Positions 36,070 through 47,190 of a DNA stretch of 64,000 bases are shown here, piece by piece; position 1 is the stretch's first letter; every line of letters begins with the position of its first letter. The stretch is from Henricia sp. BOLD:AAB3569 (taxonomy: Eukaryota; Echinodermata; Asteroidea; Spinulosida; Echinasteridae). Both the position numbers and the translations under genes were made by a program. The notes under the pieces are model-generated. The model did not search any database and had not been told where the DNA came from. It saw only the letters and a program-made list of their open reading frames with translations. The stretch covers positions 1 through 64,000 of the forward strand of contig JBBELK010000028.1 of NCBI GenBank assembly GCA_037783545.1, read 5' to 3'.

Positions 36070-36236
36070 AAGACTGCCGAAGTGAATACGTCACCTTTTG
36101 TTGGTTGCCTAGGCAGTTGGATCTAAACTAAAAATCACTCAACCGTGTCCCAGTGCTTTTCCAATGGTACTTTTCCCGACGGCCATGATAGTTTAAATTC
36201 AATTGCCATGGCAACCACGTCACACTTCGGCTGTCT
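36070..36236. mobile_element. MITE B, copy 3, co-duplicated with minisatellite
   Basis: Essentially identical to 35554-35720, with the same insertion point in the A unit and the same flanking minisatellite variants, offset 516 bp. It therefore arose by duplication of the element together with its host units, not by a second transposition. Confidence 0.85.
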
Positions 36237-36950
36237 ATTGTCCAAAAGTACAACAGCAACAATCATATGGTGACTGTCTAAAGGTAAGCTGGCTTTCTCG
36301 CTTGGCATACCTCACGAGGGATAATAATTGTCCAAAAGCACAACAGCAACAATCATGTGGTGACTGTCTTGCGGTGAGCTGGCTTTCTCACTTTCAATAC
36401 CTCACGCGGGATAAGCACAACAGCAACAATCATATGGCGACTGTCTAAAGGTAAGCTGGCTTTCTCACTTGGCATACCTCACGAGGGATAATAATTGTCC
36501 AAAAGTACAACAGCAACAATCATATGGTGACTGTCTTGCGGTGAGCTGGCTTTCTCACTTTCCATACCTCACGCGGGATAAGCACAACAGCAACAATCAT
36601 ATGGTGACTGTCTAAAGGTAAGCTGGCTTTCTCTCTTGGCATACCTCACGAGGGATAATAATTGTCCAAAAGCACAACAGCAACAATCATATGGTGACTG
36701 TCTTGCGGTGAGCTGGCTTTCTCACTTTCCATACCTCACGCGGGATAAGCACAACAGCAACAATCATATGGTGACTGTAAAGGTAAGCTGGCTTTCTCTC
36801 TTAGCATACCTCACGAGGGATAATATCTTTCCCAAAGTACAACAGCAACAATCGTATGCATGGTGACTGCTTGCAGTGTGGGACAATTATTATCGCCACA
36901 TGGCGAGCTGGCTTTCTCTCTTGGCAGACCTCACGCGGGATAAAAATTAT

Positions 36951-37384
36951 CAAAAACTAGAAAAATCAATATACCTTGTCCGTCAGTGCGGGATAAATAA
37001 AGGCACAGGCTCATCAGCAATGCGCGCTCTCGAAATTCGTGCGACGAAATACGCAGCTCAATAGCAACACAAATTCAGACGCATGCAACTGCGTTAATTT
37101 TCTCCTCATAAGTTTCACCCTGTTTTATACTTATAAGTGACTGTGTGTTTATTTTTTGCATTTTTAACCAAACATAATGTTAGTAACCAAAGTCATTGAA
37201 CTTTGCTGATTAAAATCGACTATTTAAAACAAAAAAAATGAATCAACAATTTACGAAACATTCATCATAATAACATGCAGCCTTCTACCACTGAAAATTA
37301 GCCGTTGACATTGCCATTAAGAAATCTTTGAATTTAAGCAAAAAAGGTGAACAAAAATTGTTCACTTTGAGAATACATGCTGTT
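36951..37384. other. Non-coding segment before the right array
   Basis: About 430 bp with no recognised gene or element. It contains a perfect hairpin GTGAACAA-AAA-TTGTTCAC at 37347-37365, only 20 bp from the satellite junction. The array begins at 37385 inside a monomer. Confidence 0.55.
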
Positions 37385-37989
37385 ACAAGCGCAGCGCAGG
37401 GTGTCCCAACAGCCACGGTTAGGGGAATAACCACGTAGCCGAGCTCCGCTTTCCCTAAACTCTGAAATTTCTCCGTCATTTCCCAGCGAAAATCTGTCAA
37501 TTTTGCATGACAAGTGCGGAATATATACAGTTTGGAGCATGCAAAATTTGAAGTTGGTTGGAAAATTCCTTGATTTCCAAATTTGCCGGCATTTGGGACA
37601 CACTTTGACCTAATTCCCGTCACAATCTGGGGTGAGTCAACGGCCGTACAAATGTACACAAGCGCAGCGCAGGGTGTCCCAACAGCCACGGTTAGGGGAA
37701 TAACCACGTAGCCGAGCTCCGCTTTCCCTAAACTCTGAAATTTCTCCGTCATTTCCCAGCGAAAATCTGTCAATTTTGCATGACAAGTGCGGAATATATA
37801 CAGTTTGGAGCATGCAAAATGTGAAGTTGGTTGGAAAATTCCTTGATTTCCAAATTTGCCGTCATTTGGGACACACTTTGACCTAATTCCCGTCACAATC
37901 TGGGGTGAGTCAACGGCCGTACAAATGTACACCAGCGCAGCGCAGGGTGTCCCAACAGCCACGGTTAGGGGAATAACCACGTAGCCGAG

Positions 37990-39535
37990 CTCCGCTTTCC
38001 CTAAACTCTGAAATTTCTCCGTCATTTCCCAGCGAAAATCTGTCAATTATGCATGAAAATTGCGGAATATATACAGTTTGGAGCATGCAAAATTTGAAGT
38101 TGGTTGGAAAATTCCTTGATTTCCAAATTTGCCGGCATTTGGGACACACTTTGACCTAATTCCCGTCACAATCTGGGGTGAGTCAACGGCCGTACAAATG
38201 TACACAAGCGCAGCGCAGGGTGTCCCAACAGCCACGGTTAGGGGAATAACCACGTAGCCGAGCTCCGCTTTCCCTAAACTCTGACATTTCTCCGTCATTT
38301 CCCAGCGAAAATCTGTCAATTTTGCATGACAAGTGCGGAATATATACAGTTTGGAGCATGCAAAATTTGAAGTTGGTTGTAAAAAATTCCTTGATTTCCA
38401 AATTTGCCGGCATTTGGGACACACTTTGACCTAATTCCCGTCACAATCTGGGGTGAGTCAACGGCCGTACAAATGTACACCAGCGCATGCGCAGCGCAGG
38501 GTGTCCCAACAGCCACGGTTAGGGGAATAACCACGTAGCCGAGCTCCGCTTCCCCTAAACTCTGAAATTTCTCCGTCATTTCCCAGCGAAAATCTGTCAA
38601 TTTTGCATGACAAGTGCGGAATATATACAGTTTGGAGCATGCAAAATTTGAAGTTGGTTGAAAAATTCCTTGATTTCCAAATTTGCCGGCATTTGGGACA
38701 CACTTTGACCTAATTCCCATCACAATCTGGGGTGAGTCAACGGCCGTACAAATGTACACCAGCGCAGCGCAGGGTGTCCCAACAGCCACGGTTAGGGGAA
38801 TAACCACGTAGCCGAGCTCCGCTTTCCCTAAACTCTGAAATTTCTCCGTCATTTCCCTTCAAAAATCTGTCAATTTTGCATGACAAGTGCGGAATATATA
38901 CAGTTTGGAGCATGCAAAATTTGAAGTTGGTTGGAAAATTCCTTGATTTCCAAATTTGCCGGCATTTGGGACACACTTTGACCTAATTCCCGTCACAATC
39001 TGGGGTGAGTCAACGGCCGTACAAATGTACACAAGCGCAGCGCAGGGTGTCCCAACAGCCACGGTTAGGGGAATAACCACGTAGCCGAGCTCCGCTTTCC
39101 CTAAACTCTGAAATTTCTCCGTCATTTCCCAGCGAAAATCTGTCAATTTTGCATGACAAGTGCGGAATATATACAGTTTGGAGCATGCAAAATTTGAAGT
39201 TGGTTGTAAAAAATTCCTTGATTTCCAAATTTGCCGGCATTTGGGACACACTTTGACCTAATTCCCGTCACAATCTGGGGTGAGTCAACGGTCGTACAAA
39301 TGTACACCAGCGCATGCGCAGCGCAGGGTGTCCCAACAGCCACGGTTAGGGGAATAACCACGTAGCCGAGCTCCGCTTCCCCTAAACTCTGAAATTTCTC
39401 CGTCATTTCCCAGTGAAAATATGTCAATTTTGCATGACAAGTGCGGAATATATACAGTTTGGAGCATGCAAAATTTGAAGTTGGTTGAAAAATTCCTTGA
39501 TTTCCAAATTTGCCGGCATTTGGGACACACTTTGA
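37990..39535 (-). repeat. 827-bp three-monomer higher-order repeat (273+275+279)
   Basis: The 275-bp variant (GGTTGTAAAAAATTCC) near 38375 recurs near 39202, exactly 827 bp later, followed both times by a 279-bp unit with CAGCGCATGCGCAGCG. The sum 273+275+279 equals 827. The same spacing of the 275-bp variant recurs at 41675/42502, 45520/46347 and 61732/62559, so this trimer is a recurrent building block of the right arm. Confidence 0.8.
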
Positions 39536-39774
39536 CCTAATTCCCATCACAATCTGGGGTGAGTCAACGGCCGTACAAATGTACACCAGCGCAGCGCAGG
39601 CTGTCCCAACAGCCACGGTTAGGGGAATAACCACGTAGCCGAGCTCCGCTTTCCCTAAACTCTGAAATTTCTCCGTCATTTCCCTTCGAAAATCTGTCAA
39701 TTTTGCATGACAAGTGCGGAATATATACAGTTTGGAGCATGCAAAATTTGAAGTTGGTTGGAAAATTCCTTGAT

Positions 39775-42700
39775 TTCCAAATTTTCCGGCATTTGGGACA
39801 CACTTTGACCTAATTCCCGTCACAATCTGGGGTGAGTCAACGGCCGTACAAATGTACACAAGCGCAGCGCAGGGTGTCCCAACAGCCACGGTTAGGGGAA
39901 TAACCACGTAGCCGAGCTCCGCTTTCCCTAAACTCTGAAATTTCTCCGTCATTTCCCAGCGAAAATCTGTCAATTTTGCATGACAAGTGCGGAATATATA
40001 CAGTTTGGAGCATGCAAAATTTGAAGTTGGTTGGAAAATTCCTTGATTTCCAAATTTGCCGGCATTTGGGACACACTTTGACCTAATTCCCGTCACAATC
40101 TGGGGTGAGTCAACGGCCGTACAAATGTACACAAGCGCAGCGCAGGGTGTCCCAACAGCCACGGTTAGGGGAATAACCACGTAGCCGAGCTCCGCTTTCC
40201 CTAAACTCTGACATTTCTCCGTCATTTCCTAGCGAAAATCTGTCAATTTTGCATGACAAGTGCGGAATATATAGAGTTTGGAGCATGCAAAATTTGAAGT
40301 TGGTTGGAAAATTCCTTGATTTCCAAATTTGTCGGCATTTGGGACACACTTTGACCTAATTCCCGTCACAATCTGGGGTGAGTCAACGGCCGTACAAATG
40401 TACACCAGCGCATGCGCAGCGCAGGGTGTCCCAACAGCCACGGTTAGGGTAATAACCACGTAGCCGAGCTCCGCTTTCCCTAAACTCTGAAATTTCTCCG
40501 TCATTTCCCAGCGAAAATCTGTCAATTTTGCATGACAAGTGCGGAATATATACAGTTTGGAGCATGCAAAATTTGAAGTTGGTTGAAAAATTCCTTGATT
40601 TCCAAATTTGCCGGCATTTGGGACACACTTTGACCTAATTCCCGTCACAATCTGGGGTTGAGTCAACGGCCGAACAAATGTACACAAGCGCAGCGCAGGG
40701 TGTCCCAACAGCCACGGTTAGGGGAATAACCACGTAGCCGAGCTCCGCTTTCCCTAAACTCTGAAATTTCTCCGTCATTTCCCAGCGAAAATCTGTCAAT
40801 TTTGCATGACAAGTGCGGAATATATACAGTTTGGAGCATGCAAAATTTGAAGTTGATTGGAAAATTCCTTGATTTCCAAATTTGCCGGCATTTGGGACAC
40901 ACTTTGACCTAATTCCCGTCACAATCTGGGGTGAGTCAACGGCCGTACAAATGTACACAAGCGCAGCGCAGGGTGTCCCAACAGCCACGGTTAGGGGAAT
41001 AACCACGTAGCCGAGCTCCGCTTTCCCTAAACTCTGAAATTTCTCCGTCATTTCCCAGCGAAAATCTGTCAATTTTGCATGACAAGTGCGGAATATATAC
41101 AGTTTGGAGCATGCAAAATGTGAAGTTGGTTGGAAAATTCCTTGATTTCCAAATTTGCCGTCATTTGGGACACACTTTGACCTAATTCCCGTCACAATCT
41201 GGGGTGAGTCAACGGCCGTACAAATGTACACCAGCGCAGCGCAGGGTGTCCCAACAGCCACGGTTAGGGGAATAACCACGTAGCCGAGCTCCGCTTTCCC
41301 TAAACTCTGAAATTTCTCCGTCATTTCCCAGCGAAAATCTGTCAATTGTGCATGAAAATTGCGGAATATATACAGTTTGGAGCATGCAAAATTTGAAGTT
41401 GGTTGGAAAATTCCTTGATTTCCAAATTTGCCGGCATTTGGGACACACTTTGACCTAATTCCCGTCACAATCTGGGGTGAGTCAACGGCCGTACAAATGT
41501 ACACAAGCGCAGCGCAGGGTGTCCCAACAGCCACGGTTAGGGGAATAACCACGTAGCCGAGCTCCGCTTTCCCTAAACTCTGAAATTTCTCCGTCATTTC
41601 CCAGCGAAAATCTGTCAATTTTGCATGACAAGTGCGGAATATATACAGTTTGGAGCATGCAAAATTTGAAGTTGGTTGTAAAAAATTCCTTGATTTCCAA
41701 ATTTGCCGGCATTTGGGACACACTTTGACCTAATTCCCGTCACAATCTGGGGTGAGTCAACGGCCGTACAAATGTACACCAGCGCATGCGCAGCGCAGGG
41801 TGTCCCAACAGCCACGGTTAGGGGAATAACCACGTAGCCGAGCTCCGCTTCCCCTAAACTCTGAAATTTCTCCGTCATTTCCCAGCGAAAATCTGTCAAT
41901 TTTGCATGACAAGTGCGGAATATATACAGTTTGGAGCATGCAAAATTTGAAGTTGGTTGAAAAATTCCTTGATTTCCAAATTTGCCGGCATTTGGGACAC
42001 ACTTTGACCTAATTCCCATCACAATCTGGGGTGAGTCAACGGCCGTACAAATGTACACCAGCGCAGCGCAGGCTGTCCCAACAGCCACGGTTAGGGGAAT
42101 AACCACGTAGCCGAGCTCCGCTTTCCGTAAACTCTGAAATTTCTCCGTCATTTCCCAGCGAAAATCTGTCAATTTTGCATGACAAGTGCGGAATATATAC
42201 AGTTTGGAGCATGCAAAATTTGAAGTTGGTTGGAAAATTCCTTGATTTCCAAATTTGCCGGCATTTGGGACACACTTTTACCTAATTCCCGTCACAATCT
42301 GGGGTGAGTCAACGGCCGTACAAATGTACACAAGCGCAGCGCAGGGTGTCCCAACAGCCACGGTTAGGGGAATAACCACGTAGCCGAGCTCCGCTTTCCC
42401 TAAACTCTGAAATTTCTCCGTCATTTCCCAGCGAAAATCTGTCAATTTTGCATGACAAGTGCGGAATATATACAGTTTGGAGCATGCAAAATTTGAAGTT
42501 GGTTGTAAAAAATTCCTTGATTTCCAAATTTGCCGGCATTTGGGACACACTTTGACCTAATTCCCGTCACAATCTGGGGTGAGTCAACGGCCGTACAAAT
42601 GTACACCAGCGCATGCGCAGCGCAGGGTGTCCCAACAGCCACGGTTAGGGGAATAACCACGTAGCCGAGCTCCGCTTCCCCTAAACTCTGAAATTTCTCC

Positions 42701-43345
42701 GTCATTTCCCAGTGAAAATCTGTCAATTTTGCATGACAAGTGCGGAATATATACAGTTTGGAGCATGCAAAATTTGAAGTTGGTTGAAAAATTCCTTGAT
42801 TTCCAAATTTGCCGGCATTTGGGACACACTTTGACCTAATTCCCATCACAATCTGGGGTGAGTCAACGGCCGTACAAATGTACACCAGCGCAGCGCAGGC
42901 TGTCCCAACAGCCACGGTTAGGGGAATAACCACGTAGCCGAGCTCCGCTTTCCCTAAACTCTGAAATTTCTCCGTCATTTCCCTTCGAAAATCTGTCAAT
43001 TTTGCATGACAAGTGCGGAATATATACAGTTTGGAGCATGCAAAATTTGAAGTTGGTTGGAAAATTCCTTGATTTCCAAATTTGCCGGCATTTGGGACAC
43101 ACTTTGACCTAATTCCCGTCACAATCTGGGGTGAGTCAACGGCCGTACAAATGTACACAAGCGCAGCGCAGGGTGTCCCAACAGCCACGGTTAGGGGAAT
43201 AACCACGTAGCCGAGCTCCGCTTCCTCTAAACTCTGAAATTTCTCCGTCATTTCCCAGCGAAAATCTGTCAATTTTGCATGACAAGTGCGGAATATATAC
43301 AGTTTGGAGCATGCAAAATTTGAAGTTGGTTGGAAAATTCCTTGA
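39775..43345 (-). repeat. Higher-order block R1, copy 1 (offset 3845 bp)
   Basis: About 3.6 kb that is almost base-for-base repeated at 43620-47190. Shared private marks include AAATTTTCCGGC, ATATATAGAGTTTGG at 40267, a 1-bp gain in CTGGGGTTGAGTC at 40656, GCCGAACAAATG, AAGTTGATTGG, CAATTGTGCATGAAAATTGC and GACACACTTTTACC. The offset of 3845 bp equals 14 monomers including three 279-bp units, two 275-bp units and one +1 unit. Left of 39775 the marks no longer agree (CCCTTCGAAAATC versus CCCAGCGAAAATC). Confidence 0.85.
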
Positions 43346-43619
43346 TTTCCAAATTTGCCGGCATTTGGGACACACTTTGACCTAATTCCCGTCACAATCT
43401 GGGGTGAGTCAACGGCCGTACAAATGTACACAAGCGCAGCGCAGGGTGTCCCAACAGCCACGGTTAGGGGAATAACCACGTAGCCGAGCTCCTCTTTCCC
43501 TAAACTCTGACATTTCTCCGTCATTTCCCAGCGAAAATCTGTCAATTTTGCATGACAAGTGCGGAATATATACAGTTTGGAGCATGCAAAATTTGAAGTT
43601 GGTTGGAAAATTCCTTGAT

Positions 43620-46600
43620 TTCCAAATTTTCCGGCATTTGGGACACACTTTGACCTAATTCCCGTCACAATCTGGGGTGAGTCAACGGCCGTACAAATGT
43701 ACACAAGCGCAGCGCAGGGTGTCCCAACAGCCACGGTTAGGGGAATAACCACGTAGCCGAGCTCCGCTTTCCCTAAACTCTGAAATTTCTCCGTCATTTC
43801 CCAGCGAAAATCTGTCAATTTTGCATGACAAGTGCGGAATATATACAGTTTGGAGCATGCAAAATTTGAAGTTGGTTGGAAAATTCCTTGATTTCCAAAT
43901 TTGCCGGCATTTTGGACACACTTTGACCTAATTCCCGTCACAATCTGGGGTGAGTCAACGGCCGTACAAATGTACACAAGCGCAGCGCAGGGTGTCCCAA
44001 CAGCCACGGTTAGGGGAATAACCACGTAGCCGAGCTCCGCTTTCCCTAAACTCTGACATTTCTCCGTCATTTCCTAGCGAAAATCTGTCAATTTTGCATG
44101 ACAAGTGCGGAATATATAGAGTTTGGAGCATGCAAAATTTGAAGTTGGTTGGAAAATTCCTTGATTTCCAAATTTGTCGGCATTTGGGACACACTTTGAC
44201 CTAATTCCCGTCACAATCTGGGGTGAGTCAACGGCCGTACAAATGTACACCAGCGCATGCGCAGCGCAGGGTGTCCCAACAGCCACGGTTAGGGTAATAA
44301 CCACGTAGCCGAGCTCCGCTTTCCCTAAACTCTGAAATTTCTCCGTCATTTCCCAGCGAAAATCTGTCAATTTTGCATGACAAGTGCGGAATATATACAG
44401 TTTGGAGCATGCAAAATTTGAAGTTGGTTGAAAAATTCCTTGATTTCCAAATTTGCCGGCATTTGGGACACACTTTGACCTAATTCCCGTCACAATCTGG
44501 GGTTGAGTCAACGGCCGAACAAATGTACACAAGCGCAGCGCAGGGTGTCCCAACAGCCACGGTTAGGGGAATAACCACGTAGCCGAGCTCCGCTTTCCCT
44601 AAACTCTGAAATTTCTCCGTCATTTCCCAGCGAAAATCTGTCAATTTTGCATGACAAGTGCGGAATATATACAGTTTGGAGCATGCAAAATTTGAAGTTG
44701 ATTGGAAAATTCCTTGATTTCCAAATTTGCCGGCATTTGGGACACACTTTGACCTAATTCCCGTCACAATCTGGGGTGAGTCAACGGCCGTACAAATGTA
44801 CACAAGCGCAGCGCAGGGTGTCCCAACAGCCACGGTTAGGGGAATAACCACGTAGCCGAGCTCCGCTTTCCCTAAACTCTGAAATTTCTCCGTCATTTCC
44901 CAGCGAAAATCTGTCAATTTTGCATGACAAGTGCGGAATATATACAGTTTGGAGCATGCAAAATGTGAAGTTGGTTGGAAAATTCCTTGATTTCCAAATT
45001 TGCCGTCATTTGGGACACACTTTGACCTAATTCCCGTCACAATCTGGGGTGAGTCAACGGCCGTACAAATGTACACCAGCGCAGCGCAGGGTGTCCCAAC
45101 AGCCACGGTTAGGGGAATAACCACGTAGCCGAGCTCCGCTTTCCCTAAACTCTGAAATTTCTCCGTCATTTCCCAGCGAAAATCTGTCAATTGTGCATGA
45201 AAATTGCGGAATATATACAGTTTGGAGCATGCAAAATTTGAAGTTGGTTGGAAAATTCCTTGATTTCCAAATTTGCCGGCATTTGGGACACACTTTGACC
45301 TAATTCCCGTCACAATCTGGGGTGAGTCAACGGCCGTACAAATGTACACAAGCGCAGCGCAGGGTGTCCCAACAGCCACGGTTAGGGGAATAACCACGTA
45401 GCCGAGCTCCGCTTTCCCTAAACTCTGAAATTTCTCCGTCATTTCCCAGCGAAAATCTGTCAATTTTGCATGACAAGTGCGGAATATATACAGTTTGGAG
45501 CATGCAAAATTTGAAGTTGGTTGTAAAAAATTCCTTGATTTCCAAATTTGCCGGCATTTGGGACACACTTTGACCTAATTCCCGTCACAATCTGGGGTGA
45601 GTCAACGGCCGTACAAATGTACACCAGCGCATGCGCAGCGCAGGGTGTCCCAACAGCCACGGTTAGGGGAATAACCACGTAGCCGAGCTCCGCTTCCCCT
45701 AAACTCTGAAATTTCTCCGTCATTTCCCAGCGAAAATCTGTCAATTTTGCATGACAAGTGCGGAATATATACAGTTTGGAGCATGCAAAATTTGAAGTTG
45801 GTTGAAAAATTCCTTGATTTCCAAATTTGCCGGCATTTGGGACACACTTTGACCTAATTCCCATCACAATCTGGGGTGAGTCAACGGCCGTACAAATGTA
45901 CACCAGCGCAGCGCAGGCTGTCCCAACAGCCACGGTTAGGGGAATAACCACGTAGCCGAGCTCCGCTTTCCGTAAACTCTGAAATTTCTCCGTCATTTCC
46001 CAGCGAAAATCTGTCAATTTTGCATGACAAGTGCGGAATATATACAGTTTGGAGCATGCAAAATTTGAAGTTGGTTGGAAAATTCCTTGATTTCCAAATT
46101 TGCCGGCATTTGGGACACACTTTTACCTAATTCCCGTCACAATCTGGGGTGAGTCAACGGCCGTACAAATGTACACAAGCGCAGCGCAGGGTGTCCCAAC
46201 AGCCACGGTTAGGGGAATAACCACGTAGCCGAGCTCCGCTTTCCCTAAACTCTGAAATTTCTCCGTCATTTCCCAGCGAAAATCTGTCAATTTTGCATGA
46301 CAAGTGCGGAATATATACAGTTTGGAGCATGCAAAATTTGAAGTTGGTTGTAAAAAATTCCTTGATTTCCAAATTTGCCGGCATTTGGGACACACTTTGA
46401 CCTAATTCCCGTCACAATCTGGGGTGAGTCAACGGCCGTACAAATGTACACCAGCGCATGCGCAGCGCAGGGTGTCCCAACAGCCACGGTTAGGGGAATA
46501 ACCACGTAGCCGAGCTCCGCTTCCCCTAAACTCTGAAATTTCTCCGTCATTTCCCAGTGAAAATCTGTCAATTTTGCATGACAAGTGCGGAATATATACA

Positions 46601-47190
46601 GTTTGGAGCATGCAAAATTTGAAGTTGGTTGAAAAATTCCTTGATTTCCAAATTTGCCGGCATTTGGGACACACTTTGACCTAATTCCCATCACAATCTG
46701 GGGTGAGTCAACGGCCGTACAAATGTACACCAGCGCAGCGCAGGCTGTCCCAACAGCCACGGTTAGGGGAATAACCACGTAGCCGAGCTCCGCTTTCCCT
46801 AAACTCTGAAATTTCTCCGTCATTTCCCTTCGAAAATCTGTCAATTTTGCATGACAAGTGCGGAATATATACAGTTTGGAGCATGCAAAATTTGAAGTTG
46901 GTTGGAAAATTCCTTGATTTCCAAATTTGCCGGCATTTGGGACACACTTTGACCTAATTCCCGTCACAATCTGGGGTGAGTCAACGGCCGTACAAATGTA
47001 CACAAGCGCAGCGCAGGGTGTCCCAACAGCCACGGTTAGGGGAATAACCACGTAGCCGAGCTCCGCTTCCTCTAAACTCTGAAATTTCTCCGTCATTTCC
47101 CAGCGAAAATCTGTCAATTTTGCATGACGAGTGCGGAATATATACAGTTTGGAGCATGCAAAATTTGAAGTTGGTTGGAAAATTCCTTGA
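43620..47190 (-). repeat. Higher-order block R1, copy 2
   Basis: Repeats the ordered marks of 39775-43345 at +3845 bp, with the +1 base again at about 44501 and ATATATAGAGTTTGG at 44112. Few private differences are visible: CATTTTGGACAC at 43909, and near the end GACGAGTGCGG at 47126. The near-identity implies a recent duplication. After 47190 the next monomers follow a different 1652-bp (six-monomer) spacing. Confidence 0.85.

Larger units (their letters stand above)
35386..36950 (+). repeat. A/B dimeric minisatellite (90-bp and ~77-bp units)
   Basis: Two related units alternate. Unit A (90 bp) carries GACTGTCTAAAGGTAAGC, CTTGGCATACCTCACGAGGG and ATAATAATTGTCCAAAAG. Unit B (~77 bp) carries GACTGTCTTGCGGTGAGC, CACTTTCCATACCTCACGCG and GGATAAGCACAACAG. 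Both share CAACAGCAACAATCATATGG and GAGCTGGCTTTCTC-like words. The outermost units (35386-35550 and 36870-36950) are most diverged. Near 36880-36894 a piece (GGGACAATTATTATC) is inverted relative to the unit. A 516-bp segment is duplicated, so 35721-36060 nearly equals 36237-36576. The short Gln-rich ORFs here are by-products of CAACAGCAACAA and show no sign of being genes. Confidence 0.88.

Noticed and set aside
34948-36236. Tc1/mariner assignment for MITE B from a TA target
   Set aside because: The filled and empty minisatellite sites overlap by AT and not TA, and there is no transposase. The superfamily is left open.
35687-36866. Short Gln-rich ORFs (81 and 76 codons) as genes
   Set aside because: They lie wholly in the minisatellite. 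The two 81-codon frames are near-duplicates because of the 516-bp duplication, and the Gln runs come from the repeated CAACAGCAACAA word.
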